Part shown: positions 16,069-25,333 of the stretch, in pieces | How the letters are laid out: each line of letters opens with the position of its first letter | How positions within the stretch are numbered: the stretch's first letter is position 1 | From: an uncultured Bacteroidia bacterium | Lineage (GTDB): Bacteria; Bacteroidota; Bacteroidia; Bacteroidales; UBA932 | Reading direction: 5' to 3' | Length of the DNA: 64,000 nt | Assembly: GCA_902778855.1 (NCBI GenBank) | Contig: CACYZM010000017.1 | Coordinates: forward strand, 21,151 to 85,150 | The notes under the pieces: model-generated | Told to the model about the DNA's origin: nothing | The model's input: only the letters and a program-made list of their open reading frames with translations | The model's database searches: none | Position numbers and translations under genes: made by a program

Positions 16069-16794
16069 ATGGCGACAAAAGGAAAATACATTTACGAGTA
16101 TCCGCATCCGGCCGTAACAGCGGACTGCGTGGTTTTCGGATACGACGGCAAGGAGCTCAAGGTGCTCCTGATCAAGCGCGGTAAGGAGCCGGAAGCCAGC
16201 GCCACAGCATATGTCGGCGAGTGGGCGTTGCCGGGCGGATTTCTCGAAGTGGAGAAAGATAAAACCATCGCACACACGGCCGCGCGCGAACTGAAAGAGG
16301 AGACGGGGCTCCGGCTCACCGTCAAGGATTTCAAGGAAGTCGGTACCTTCAGCGACATCCATCGCGACCCGCGCGAGCGCGTGATCACCATCGCACACTA
16401 TGCCCTGGTTAAGCTCGCCCAGGTTGAGGCCAGCACCGATGCCGACCGGGCCGACTGGTTCAGTTGGAACGATATCCCCCACCTGGCCTTCGACCACGAC
16501 AAGATCCTCCGCGTTGCCTTCTCGCGCCTCAAGCGCGACATCCACTTCGAGCCCGTGGGCTTCGACCTCCTACCCGAGGTCTTTACCCTGCCCCAGCTCC
16601 AGAACCTCTACGAATCCATCCTCGAAGTGAAATTCGACCGCCGCAACTTCGCCAACAAGATGAAGCACTATGCAATCCTCACCGAAGTCGAATCCCCCAC
16701 ACCCCGTCGCGGTACCCGCACCCCCGTCCTTTACCGCTTCTACAAAGAGAACTACGACCGCCTGAAAGGAAGCGGTTTTCAACTGGAGTTCTAA
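16069..16794 (+). CDS. NrtR-like Nudix-domain transcriptional regulator
   Basis: A 241-residue protein from ATG 16069, 19 bases after its -7 box. Residues about 10-150 are a Nudix domain (GGFLEVEKDK through RELKEETGL); REL-EETG is kept but the earlier Glu spacing is altered, so hydrolase activity may be lost, as in NrtR regulators that bind ADP-ribose or related ligands. Residues about 155-241 are a C-terminal winged helix (FTLPQLQNLYESILE, then DRRNFANKMKH). It most likely controls itself and the divergent VWA-macro gene through the two 19-bp palindromes. No NAD-biosynthesis genes are adjacent. Confidence 0.75.
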   Translation: MATKGKYIYEYPHPAVTADCVVFGYDGKELKVLLIKRGKEPEASATAYVGEWALPGGFLEVEKDKTIAHTAARELKEETGLRLTVKDFKEVGTFSDIHRDPRERVITIAHYALVKLAQVEASTDADRADWFSWNDIPHLAFDHDKILRVAFSRLKRDIHFEPVGFDLLPEVFTLPQLQNLYESILEVKFDRRNFANKMKHYAILTEVESPTPRRGTRTPVLYRFYKENYDRLKGSGFQLEF

Positions 16795-16831
16795 TCCGGA
16801 TATGACCGACGGGTCTTGATTTCATTCCCTA

Positions 16832-17120
16832 GCAACGAAAGGGACGGTTTATCTATCTCGTCCCTTTCGCTGCCATTAATGCGGGGATTTGGGCTAATTC
16901 TGGCAACGAAAGGGATCAAGCGGCGCCCCTATGGATTTCGCTGCCACCACAGCGCCGCATAACCATACTCTGCCGAAAGATCTTGGGCGGAAGATAATCT
17001 TTTGGCCCCACAACGTCGCCGGCAGGATGGACGCTCGATCAATCATTCATCCATCTCGTGGCACAGGTTGAGCAAGAATCTTGAATCAAACACTTATTTT
17101 CGGAGCATCAGAAAATAAGT
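16832..17120. repeat. Intergenic hairpin array
   Basis: Two tandem hairpins share the same ends GGCAACGAAA / TTTCGCTGCC: the first (16832-16874) has a perfect 11-bp stem CGAAAGGGACG (16836-16846)/CGTCCCTTTCG (16859-16869); the second spans about 16902-16946. The direct 13-mer GCAACGAAAGGGA occurs at 16832 and 16903. Further on, GTGGCAC (17058-17064) is followed 27 bases later by a perfect 10-bp hairpin ACTTATTTTC/GAAAATAAGT (17092-17120). The first hairpin may terminate the regulator transcript. No gene is seen in 16795-17125. Confidence 0.6.
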
Positions 17121-17125
17121 TGATT

Positions 17126-17410
17126 ATGAAAGTTTTTATCTCGCTTTTCGCCCAAACGCTTCTCTCTGTTTTCGTTATCATCGCGGCCCCTGTCATTGGG
17201 GTTATTCTTCTGGTTTGGTGGATTGTTGCCGGGATCATAGGGGTTGTTTTTCCGAAGGTAAACCTTTTTCCGTTAGGAAGGATGTACCGAAAAGCTACCA
17301 AATGGATGAAAGCGCATATCGGCGAGGATCTCTCCGCGTACCGGATTGTTTTCTCCTTGTTTCTGATGTTCTTCGAAGGATTCCGGAAAATACGCAAATT
17401 GATTCGCTAA
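17126..17410 (+). CDS. small membrane protein, unknown
   Basis: A 94-residue frame starting at ATG 17126. Residues 1-50 form one long or two short hydrophobic helices (FAQTLLSVFVIIAAPVIGV, then LLVWWIVAGIIGVV), followed by a basic, amphipathic C-terminal half ending in FRKIRKLIR. No family is recognised. Composition is more A+T-rich than neighbours and no clear -7 box precedes it, so expression is uncertain; the ATG sits just after the hairpin at 17092-17120. Reported because its hydrophobic and basic pattern is consistent with a real inner-membrane protein. Confidence 0.45.
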   Translation: MKVFISLFAQTLLSVFVIIAAPVIGVILLVWWIVAGIIGVVFPKVNLFPLGRMYRKATKWMKAHIGEDLSAYRIVFSLFLMFFEGFRKIRKLIR

Positions 17411-17467
17411 GTAGGTGAAAGATTTTGAGGGCTCCGTGGTATATGTAGGTGTAAACGCAAAAGCCCA

Positions 17468-17809
17468 ATGGATATGACGCTGAGGATGGAACAGTGGACG
17501 CCCGAGAAGTGGCAGTCCGAAATCGACCGGATGGCAGGCCAGAGCCTGGATGAAGAACGCCAGGAGATGATTTCACAAATCTACGGCCTGCCGCTGCGCA
17601 TCAAGCTTGACCAGCTCGGCGAAACATACACGATGGAAGCCGACGACAAGTTCATCACGGTCAACATCAACCTGAAACCCGACCGCTGCCTCCACTTTTG
17701 CGTCCGCTCGGAGAAGGCGCCCGAAATGGCCGACAAAATTGAAGGCCTCATCGCCGCTGCCAACACCCTCAACCAGGAATTCTGGGACACCGGTATGCGC
17801 ATAGAATAA
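17468..17809 (+). CDS. small hypothetical protein
   Basis: A 113-residue soluble protein, acidic N-terminal half and a beta-strand-rich centre (TYTMEADDKFITVNINL, DRCLHFCVRS). Codon use matches the resident genes, supporting a real gene. A second Met lies at codon 3 and either could start translation. No family recognised and no neighbours in the same operon. It ends directly in the hairpin at 17810-17841. Confidence 0.55.
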   Translation: MDMTLRMEQWTPEKWQSEIDRMAGQSLDEERQEMISQIYGLPLRIKLDQLGETYTMEADDKFITVNINLKPDRCLHFCVRSEKAPEMADKIEGLIAAANTLNQEFWDTGMRIE

Positions 17810-17841
17810 GCCGCCGGACCTTTCGAAAAAGATCCGGCGGC
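17810..17841. terminator. Hairpin between convergent genes
   Basis: Perfect 9-bp stem GCCGCCGGA (17810-17818)/TCCGGCGGC (17833-17841), loop of 14 bases. It begins inside the TAA of the 113-residue gene and lies 27 bases from the stop of the M16 peptidase gene on the other strand, so it can serve both. No long U-run. Confidence 0.6.
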
Positions 17842-17868
17842 TGCGGCTTAAGCGAACGAGGTTCGCGA

Positions 17869-20646
17869 TTAGATGGCCTTGATCATCTTGGCGCCGGGGA
17901 CGTTCTTGAACTGGGTGGCGGCGTCGCCGACGACGACCACGATCATGTTGTCGACATTGAGATACTGGGCCGCTTCGGCCTTGATGTCGTCGAGGGTCAT
18001 GTTATTGACGACGGCTTCTTCCAGAGCGATGTAGTTGTCGGGCAATTTGTAGTTCCGGATGCGGGAGAGCATGCCCACCAGGCTCATAGAGGTCTCGAAA
18101 GCCGAAGCGTTCGAGCGCAACATAGCGTCTTTCACGCCGTCGAGTTTCTCCTGGGTGTACTCGTCGCCGAAGTCGCCGATGATCTCGCGGAACAGCGACA
18201 CCGATTCCTTGGTCGAGCTGCCCTGCACGCTCGAAGCGGCGTGGAAGTAGCCGGTCTCCAGGTTCTTGGTAAAGCCGGAGCTGGCGCCATAGGTGTAGCC
18301 GCGCTGGAGGCGGAGCACCTCGAAGAGGCGGCCGGCGGAGCCGGCGCCGAGCTTCTCGTTCAGCACGTCGAGCTTGTAGTAGTCAGGATCGCTGATCTTC
18401 TTGCCGGGGCCGATGAGATAGATGTAGGACTGCTTGGAACCCGGGAAATCGATGAAGTAGGTGCCGGGGGCGGCGCTCTCGCCTACTGCGATTTCGGGCA
18501 CGGCAACCGCATCGCCTTCCCATCCTTCCAGCGCGGCCAGGGCCTTCTTGAGGGTCGGGAGGTCGATGTCACCCGCAATGTCGATATGGGCGTTCTTCGG
18601 CGTCAGCGTGGCGTAGTAGGCCTTGACGTCATCCATCGTGATCGCGTCGATGCTCTCGTTGGTCGGGAAGTCGGTATAGACGCAGTCGCCGAGCCAGAGC
18701 TTCGTCGCGGCGCGGGAGCCCAGCGACGTGATGCTCGTCATGGCGCTGCGGATGGCGGATTTCTCGACCTTCACGGCACGGGTGAAGGCTTCCTCGTCGA
18801 AGCGCGGCTTGGTGAGCATCTCGCAGACGATATCCATCACTTCCGGGAGGTTCTTGGAGAGCGCGCTCACGGAGATGGTGGTCGCCTTGGTGCCGGCATT
18901 GACACGAGCGGTGGCGCCGAGTTTCTTGAGCGCCTGCTCGAGTTCGACGGCCGTGTGCTCGGACGTGCCTTCGTTCATCATACTCGCGTTGACCGAAGCC
19001 GTTCCGCGCTTGCCGGCCGGATCGAGGATCGCACCACCGTCGATCGAGAGGGTCAGATTGACCATCGGGATCTCGTTCTGGGTGATGCCGGCCACATCGA
19101 TGCCGTTGGAAAGCGTCGTCCGCCAGATATTGGGGATATTTGTCTTGGGGGCATTGGTCAAATAAGCGGGCTCGACGCTGCGGTCGATCTTAGAAGGCGT
19201 CCGCTCATAATCGTCGTCAACCACGGCACCGGCCACGCTGCGCATGGTCTGCTTGCTCTGGTCTTCCATCACGAGATTCGCGGGCACGCTGCTTTCAGTA
19301 GACAGCTCAACCTGTCCTTTCGGCACGGCCACCACGGCCACGTAGTTCTTGCCTTTCACATATTTCTCGTAAACGCGCATCACGTCGTCGGCCGTCACCT
19401 TGTTGAAGTCTTCGATGTCATCGATGAACTTGTCGGCCTTGCCGTAGAACTCCTTGCTGCGGGCGAGCATCTGCGCCTTGCCGAGCACGCTGCCGAGCCG
19501 GCGGTAGGCGGAAGTCTCGTTCTCGGCCTTGATCGTGGCGAGTTCCTCCTCGTCCACGCCATCGCGCTCGAAGTCGGCCATGGCCTGCTCGACGGCCGCC
19601 ATGATCAGGTCGATATCCACGCCGGGATACGCCGTGGTGCTGATGGTGACCTGGCCTGCGCTTTCGCGCGACCGGTTGCTGGCCATCACCCGCGGAGCGA
19701 GATTCTTCTCCACGATGTTCTTGTAGAGCGGCGAATTCTTGCCGCGGCCGAACAGACTGCAGAAGGCGTCGAGCGCCGCCTCGTCATCGGCGCCGTCGGC
19801 AACAGCCGACCAGGCGATATTGACGGCGGGCATGCTGGCAAACTGATCCTCGTAGTACAGTTCCTTCGTCTGGTCGAGCGTTACGTCCCAGACGGCAGGT
19901 TTCTCCACGGGATGGCTGGGAATCTCGCCAAAGTATTTCTGGATGAGTTCCTTCGCTTCCTTGGGATCGAAGTCACCGGCAATGCAGAGGGTGGCGTTCG
20001 AAGGCACGTAGTAGGTTCTGTAGAACTCCTTCACGTCCTCGACGGTCGCCGACTTGATGTCGTCGAATTCGCCGATCACGGTCCAGCTGTAGGGATGCTT
20101 TTTCGGGAAGAAGTTCTTGCACATCACGTCGTTCATCATGCCGTAGGCGTTGTTCACCTCGGTCTGGCGCTTCTCGTTGCAGATGACGTCGATCTCGCGC
20201 TCGAGGCCGCTCTGGGTAACGGTATTGATGAAGAAGCCCATCCGGTCGGATTCCATCCACAGGATCTTCTCGAGGGCATCGCGGGGAACGCACTCGTAGT
20301 AGATCGTGTAGTCGTTGGACGTACCGCCGTTGAAGTCGCCGCCCATCGCGGCGATCTTGTTGAAGAAGGCGTTGCGCGGAAGGTTCTCGGAGCGCTGGAA
20401 GAGCATATGCTCGAAGAAGTGGGCGAAACCGGTCTTCCCTTCCTTCTCGCGGGCGCTGCCCACGTGGAAGGCGATCGCCTGGGCGACGATCGGGTCGCTG
20501 TGGTCCTCGTGAAGGATCACCTTGAGCCCGTTGTCGAGGGTGTACTCCTCGTAGTCGATGTGCATCCCCTCCTCGTTGCTCTTGCACGAGACGAGGGCAC
20601 CGATGACCGCAAAGGCGGCCACAAGTAATCTGACGGCGTATTTCAT
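17869..20646 (-). CDS. M16 (pitrilysin/insulinase-like) zinc metallopeptidase lipoprotein
   Basis: A 925-residue protein with lipobox LVSC (18-21). The first M16 domain carries the inverted zinc motif HFFEH at residues 76-80, with the distal Glu expected in the ENxxNxxxxx-type region (VNNAYGMMND) about 75 residues later. A second M16 half (from about residue 490) lacks HxxEH and is presumably the inactive partner that closes the peptide cage, as in one-chain M16 enzymes. It probably degrades oligopeptides in the periplasm. The gene is 15 bases after the DPP7-type peptidase, forming a peptide-degradation operon. Confidence 0.85.
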   Translation of the reverse strand: MKYAVRLLVAAFAVIGALVSCKSNEEGMHIDYEEYTLDNGLKVILHEDHSDPIVAQAIAFHVGSAREKEGKTGFAHFFEHMLFQRSENLPRNAFFNKIAAMGGDFNGGTSNDYTIYYECVPRDALEKILWMESDRMGFFINTVTQSGLEREIDVICNEKRQTEVNNAYGMMNDVMCKNFFPKKHPYSWTVIGEFDDIKSATVEDVKEFYRTYYVPSNATLCIAGDFDPKEAKELIQKYFGEIPSHPVEKPAVWDVTLDQTKELYYEDQFASMPAVNIAWSAVADGADDEAALDAFCSLFGRGKNSPLYKNIVEKNLAPRVMASNRSRESAGQVTISTTAYPGVDIDLIMAAVEQAMADFERDGVDEEELATIKAENETSAYRRLGSVLGKAQMLARSKEFYGKADKFIDDIEDFNKVTADDVMRVYEKYVKGKNYVAVVAVPKGQVELSTESSVPANLVMEDQSKQTMRSVAGAVVDDDYERTPSKIDRSVEPAYLTNAPKTNIPNIWRTTLSNGIDVAGITQNEIPMVNLTLSIDGGAILDPAGKRGTASVNASMMNEGTSEHTAVELEQALKKLGATARVNAGTKATTISVSALSKNLPEVMDIVCEMLTKPRFDEEAFTRAVKVEKSAIRSAMTSITSLGSRAATKLWLGDCVYTDFPTNESIDAITMDDVKAYYATLTPKNAHIDIAGDIDLPTLKKALAALEGWEGDAVAVPEIAVGESAAPGTYFIDFPGSKQSYIYLIGPGKKISDPDYYKLDVLNEKLGAGSAGRLFEVLRLQRGYTYGASSGFTKNLETGYFHAASSVQGSSTKESVSLFREIIGDFGDEYTQEKLDGVKDAMLRSNASAFETSMSLVGMLSRIRNYKLPDNYIALEEAVVNNMTLDDIKAEAAQYLNVDNMIVVVVGDAATQFKNVPGAKMIKAI

Positions 20647-20661
20647 AATGTCTGATTGGTC

Positions 20662-22752
20662 CTACTTCACGTAGGTGAGTTCATTGATCAGGTTCGTGGC
20701 GCCGCCGTATTTCTCGACCATCCAGAGGACGTAGCGGATGTCGACGCAGATGCAGCGCTGCAGGTCGGGTTCGAACATCACGTCGGAGCTCATGCTCTCC
20801 CAGTTGCCGTCGAAGGCCAGACCGAGGAGGTTGCCCCGGGCGTCGAGCACCGGCGAACCGGAGTTGCCGCCCGTGATGTCGTTGTTGGTGAGGAAGCAGG
20901 TGTGGAGCGTGCCGTCGGCGTCGGCCCAGCGGCCGTAGTCGCCGGCTTCATAGAGCTGTTTTACCTTGGCGGGAACGATGAATTCCGGATTGGTGGGATC
21001 CTCTTTCTCCATCACACCCTTGAGCGTGGTGTAGTGCAGATACTTCAGACCGTCTTTCGGCGAGTACGGGAGCACGTGGCCGTAGGTCAGACGCATCGTG
21101 GAGTTGGCATCCGGATACATGGCCTGGCCTTTCTGCCATTCCATCAGGGCGGCGGCGAAGTTCTTGCAGGCTTTGTCGAATGCGGTCGCATCGCTGGCAT
21201 ACATCGCGTTGTAGTGCGGCGTCAGTTTGCCCATGATCGCGTAGTAGAGGCCGGCGGCGGGATCGGCGAAGATCTCGTCTTTCGAAGCGGCGGCCACCTT
21301 GTCATAGTCGGTGAACATCGTCTTGTCGAAGAGGTCGGCCACGTAGGCGTTCAGATCCATCGTCGCGAAATCCTGTTCCGGAATCTCGGGGAAGTCTTCG
21401 GGCTTGGCATTCTGGCGATAGAAGTCGAGCAGCGCCACGGCTTCCTTGCGGTCGAGGTCCACGACGTAGTCGCGGTAGGTGCGCTGGATGCGCTTCTTGG
21501 CGGTGTTCAGGGCGGTTTCGTCATCCACACCGCGCTGCAGTTCGCGCGAATAGGTGCTCATCAGGTTGCCGAACAGGCCCACCAGCTCGATGCGGTACGG
21601 GGCTTCCGTGATCAGGCTCACGGCGCGGCGGTCGGGGGCATTCTTGTGCACGTAGGCGGCGATGTCTTCGATGGGCGTGCCGTATTTCGCCTTGCGGGCC
21701 GGGTCGGCCTCGATCCAGGCTTTCAGCGCGGCCTCTTTCTGCTCTTCACGCTCGATGATGCCGAGGTTCTTGAACGCGAGCTCCTCGCCCTGCCACTTCT
21801 TCCAGCCATTGGCGCTGCCGGCATACTTGCTGGCATACTTCAGCTGCACGGAAGGATCGGCGCACATGGCATCCCACATAATGTTCTGGCGGACGGTGCG
21901 GGCGTCGATGGCGATGCGGTTGCCGGCGATCATCTGCTTGAGCTGCTCGGCGGTCTGGTAGCGCTGCGTGCGGCCGGGATAGCCCATAATCATGGCGTAG
22001 TCGTTCTCCTGCGGGCCCTTGAGGGAGATCTTCAGGCTCTTGGCGGGGCGGTACGGCACATTGTCGAGGCTGTAGTCGGCGGGGAGGTTGTTCTTGTCGG
22101 CATACACGCGGAACATCGAGAAGTCGCAGGTGTGGCGGGGCCACATCCAGTTGTCGGTCTCGCCGCCGAACTTGCCCATCGTGGCCGGCGGAGCGGCGAC
22201 GAAGCGGATGTCGGTATAGGTGCGATAGAGAATCAGATAGAACACGTTCTCGTTGTAGAAGCCCGTTACCACGCCGCGGCTGCCGGGATTCTTGGCCACG
22301 GCCGCGTCGATGAGCTGTTTCTTCACTTCTTCGGGCTTCTCGGCCGATTCGACCTGGGCGGTGACGTCTTCCATCGAGAGGAGGAACGTGACGGTCAGGC
22401 CCGGGACGGGAAGTTCTTCGGCGCGTTCATTGGCCCAGTAGCCTTCCATCAGATAGTTATGTTCGTCGGTGGAGAGGCCCTGGATGCTGCCGTAGCCGCA
22501 GTGGTGGTTGGTCACCAGCAGGCCCTGGTTGGAGATCATCTCTCCGGTGCAGCCGCCGCCGAAATGCACGATGGCGTCTTTCAGCGAAGACTTGTTGATG
22601 GCATAGATTTCCTGGGGCGTGAGCTTGCAGCCCGCCTCTTTCAGGTCTTTCTTGTTCATTTGCTGGATCAGTGGCAGGAGCCACATACCCTCATCGGCGG
22701 CGGCGCTGAACGCCAGCGACAGCGCGGCCAGGAAGACAACGATTCTTTTCAT
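20662..22752 (-). CDS. S46 family dipeptidyl-peptidase, DPP7-type
   Basis: A 696-residue exported serine peptidase, signal peptide to about residue 19. The chymotrypsin-like double barrel shows TNHHCGYG near residue 81-88 (catalytic His) and TGGNSGSPV near 625 (catalytic Ser). Eighteen residues after the Ser is Gly (in AFDGNWE); in S46 enzymes Gly here marks DPP7-type preference for hydrophobic P1 residues, whereas Arg marks acidic-specific DPP11. It releases dipeptides in the periplasm for uptake. Promoter TTAACTTTG lies just upstream on the minus strand (about 22786-22778). It is co-transcribed with the M16 gene. Confidence 0.9.
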   Translation of the reverse strand: MKRIVVFLAALSLAFSAAADEGMWLLPLIQQMNKKDLKEAGCKLTPQEIYAINKSSLKDAIVHFGGGCTGEMISNQGLLVTNHHCGYGSIQGLSTDEHNYLMEGYWANERAEELPVPGLTVTFLLSMEDVTAQVESAEKPEEVKKQLIDAAVAKNPGSRGVVTGFYNENVFYLILYRTYTDIRFVAAPPATMGKFGGETDNWMWPRHTCDFSMFRVYADKNNLPADYSLDNVPYRPAKSLKISLKGPQENDYAMIMGYPGRTQRYQTAEQLKQMIAGNRIAIDARTVRQNIMWDAMCADPSVQLKYASKYAGSANGWKKWQGEELAFKNLGIIEREEQKEAALKAWIEADPARKAKYGTPIEDIAAYVHKNAPDRRAVSLITEAPYRIELVGLFGNLMSTYSRELQRGVDDETALNTAKKRIQRTYRDYVVDLDRKEAVALLDFYRQNAKPEDFPEIPEQDFATMDLNAYVADLFDKTMFTDYDKVAAASKDEIFADPAAGLYYAIMGKLTPHYNAMYASDATAFDKACKNFAAALMEWQKGQAMYPDANSTMRLTYGHVLPYSPKDGLKYLHYTTLKGVMEKEDPTNPEFIVPAKVKQLYEAGDYGRWADADGTLHTCFLTNNDITGGNSGSPVLDARGNLLGLAFDGNWESMSSDVMFEPDLQRCICVDIRYVLWMVEKYGGATNLINELTYVK

Positions 22753-22777
22753 AGAAGTATGTTTGAATTTGACAAAG

Positions 22778-25312
22778 TTAATACTTTTTTCTTACGCCGC
22801 GCACCGGGTCGGAAGAAAGCGGATCATCGGGCCACGCGTGCTTGGGGTAGCGCCGCCTGAGCTCCTTCCGGACCTCGAAATACGTTGTGTTCCAGAAGCT
22901 GGCCAGATCGCTGGTCAGCTGGACGGGTTTGTAGCCCGGCGAGAGCAGTTCCATCAGCACCGGACGCTTGCCGTCGTCGACCCGGGGTGTGTCGATAAGT
23001 CCGAAACACTCCTGCAGGCGAACCCGCAGGACAGGCGCTTCGGCGCCTTGCCGATATTCCAGCCGGATGCGGCTGCCGGTGGGCACGACGATATGGGAAG
23101 GGGCGATCTGTTCGACGGCTTGTTGCTGGTCGTAGGAGAGCTGGCCCCACATCACGGTGCAGAGGTCGACCTTCCGCAGCTGCGCGACGGAGGTGGCTTT
23201 GCCCGCGTAAAGCGGCAGCCACTCCGCGGCCCGCGCGAGGAAGGCGTCGGTCGAAAGGTCGGGCAGTTCCAGCTCGGGATGCCAGGCCCGGACGGTGGCG
23301 ACGCGCCGCTGGAGATCCGATACGGCATCGGAAAAACCGAACATCGAACGGCCTTCTTTGGCGGCGGCTTCGCAGAGGATCTGCTGCACCTGCGCCTGCA
23401 GGTCGCCGGAAAGGGGTTTGGCGTCGAGCAGATGGACGCCCAGCCGCCGTTCGCGGCGGGCGATGACGCTGCCGGAGCGGCTGTCCCAGACGAGATTGTC
23501 CTGGGTACGGGTCAGGGGTTCGAGATCTTTGGGATCGACGGGGGCGGCCAGGAAGATGCGGCCGACGCCGCCGCTGCGGGTATGGACGCTGGCGACAGCC
23601 AGCCAGTCCAGGCCGGCGAGCGCGTCGGCGGCGTCGGCGGCCACCTGGTCGCCGCTGGCGAGCAGGAAGCGCCCGGCGCCTTCTTTCCAGGCCTTGGCGA
23701 TCCGTTCAGGATAGGCGGCAGCCACCAGGGCACCGATGTCATAAGGATGGGCCGTCGAATTGTCTTCAGCCGCGCCGGCAAGCTGGCGGTATTGCGCGGC
23801 GATGCGCGCAATCCGCGCCCAGGCGGCGGGGCGGCCGCAGCTGCGCGCTTCGCGCAGCGCGTTGATGCGTAAGTCGATCGAACACTCCGTCTCGGTCGAC
23901 AGCGGGTCTTTTTCTTCGAGGAGGGCGGCGATGTCGGCCGCCAGCGCCTGGCCGGCTTCCGTCTCTGCCGTCAGGAGCATCTTGGCCACGCGGGGATGGC
24001 AGGGCAGCTTCGCCATGGCGCGGCCGGCGGGCGTGAGGCGCCCGACTTCGTCGAGGGCGCCGAGCGACTGGAGCAGCGCCCGGGCGGCGCGAAGCGCCTG
24101 CCCCGGCGGCGGCGTCAGCCACGGCAGCCGGCCGGGCTCGGGCTCGCCGAAAGCCGCGATCTGCAGCACCAGCGGCGCGAGATCCGCTTCGAGGATCTCG
24201 GGCGTCCGAATCTCAGCCATCCGGCTTTCGGCCGCCTCCGACCACAGGCGGTAGCACACGCCGGGCGCCACGCGCCCCGCACGTCCCGCCCGCTGCGTCG
24301 CCATATCCTTGCTGATACGAACTGTTTCCAAATGCTCCAACGCCGTCCGCGGGTCAAACACCGGCTTCCGACACACACCGCCGTCCACCACGATGCGGAC
24401 CCCTTCGATCGTCAACGACGTTTCAGCCACCGGCGTCGCCAGCACAATCTTCCGCTCCCCCAGCCCGCTCGGCGCAATCGCCCGCCGCTGTTCCTCCAGC
24501 GGCAGCATCCCGTAAAGCGGACACACGCGCGTGGGCACGGAGGCATCGGCCACGCCCGCGCTGTTTCGCGCCGGCGCTAGTGAACCACCGAGCGACCCGC
24601 CGAGCGATCCGCCAAGCCGCTCCGCCACACGGCGGATCTCCCCTTCTCCTGGCAGGAAGGCCAGGATATCGCCTTCCTCCGTCCGATGGGCCATCCGGAT
24701 CGTCTGAACGACCACATCTTCGATCTGTGCAGGCGGGACATCGCCCGTATGGATGATTTTCACGGGAAACATCTTCCCGGGACAATCGATATGCTTGGCG
24801 CCGAGCGTCCGGCACAGGCCTTCTGCGTCGATCGTAGCCGACAAAAGCACCAGCTTAAGGTCGGGCCGGAGAACGGCCTGCGACTCGCGGCAAAGCGCGA
24901 GCGCCAGGTCGGTCTGCAGGCTGCGTTCGTGAAATTCGTCGAAAAGAACGGCCGACACGCCTTCCAGCGACGGATCGTCGATCAGGATCCGCGTCAGCAC
25001 ACCCTCCGTGAGCACCTCGATCCGCGTCCGGCGGCTCACCCGCTTCTCAAAGCGGATGCGATAGCCGACGGTCTCCCCCACTTCCTCACCGAGCAGCGCG
25101 GCCATGCGCCCGGCGATCTGCCGGGCGGCGATCCGCCGCGGTTCCAACATCAGAATTTTTCCTTCGGGAAAGGCCTCCAGCATCGTCAGCGGCAGAACGG
25201 TCGACTTGCCGGCACCCGGCGGCGCCGTCACGACCAGCGCCGACTCCGTGGCCAGCAGCCGGTTCACCTCCGGCACAATGGCCCACACAGGCAGATGGTC
25301 TTCGCGGATCAT
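22778..25312 (-). CDS. hrpB: ATP-dependent helicase HrpB
   Basis: An 844-residue DEAH-box helicase. Walker A is APPGAGKST (about 30-38), Walker B/motif II is DEFHER, motif III is LLSATID, and motif VI is TQRAGRAGRV. The helicase-associated 2 domain and the HrpB-specific C-terminal domain follow. HrpB is a conserved, non-essential bacterial homologue of RNA helicases. Odd feature: a low-complexity insert of three tetrapeptides (GGSL) followed by APARNSAGVADAS sits between the recA-like domains, encoded by 12-base tandem repeats at about 24586-24625. The gene end lies close to the S46 promoter. Confidence 0.9.
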   Translation of the reverse strand: MIREDHLPVWAIVPEVNRLLATESALVVTAPPGAGKSTVLPLTMLEAFPEGKILMLEPRRIAARQIAGRMAALLGEEVGETVGYRIRFEKRVSRRTRIEVLTEGVLTRILIDDPSLEGVSAVLFDEFHERSLQTDLALALCRESQAVLRPDLKLVLLSATIDAEGLCRTLGAKHIDCPGKMFPVKIIHTGDVPPAQIEDVVVQTIRMAHRTEEGDILAFLPGEGEIRRVAERLGGSLGGSLGGSLAPARNSAGVADASVPTRVCPLYGMLPLEEQRRAIAPSGLGERKIVLATPVAETSLTIEGVRIVVDGGVCRKPVFDPRTALEHLETVRISKDMATQRAGRAGRVAPGVCYRLWSEAAESRMAEIRTPEILEADLAPLVLQIAAFGEPEPGRLPWLTPPPGQALRAARALLQSLGALDEVGRLTPAGRAMAKLPCHPRVAKMLLTAETEAGQALAADIAALLEEKDPLSTETECSIDLRINALREARSCGRPAAWARIARIAAQYRQLAGAAEDNSTAHPYDIGALVAAAYPERIAKAWKEGAGRFLLASGDQVAADAADALAGLDWLAVASVHTRSGGVGRIFLAAPVDPKDLEPLTRTQDNLVWDSRSGSVIARRERRLGVHLLDAKPLSGDLQAQVQQILCEAAAKEGRSMFGFSDAVSDLQRRVATVRAWHPELELPDLSTDAFLARAAEWLPLYAGKATSVAQLRKVDLCTVMWGQLSYDQQQAVEQIAPSHIVVPTGSRIRLEYRQGAEAPVLRVRLQECFGLIDTPRVDDGKRPVLMELLSPGYKPVQLTSDLASFWNTTYFEVRKELRRRYPKHAWPDDPLSSDPVRGVRKKY

Positions 25313-25333
25313 GGCGCCGTCCTGTCAGGCCCG

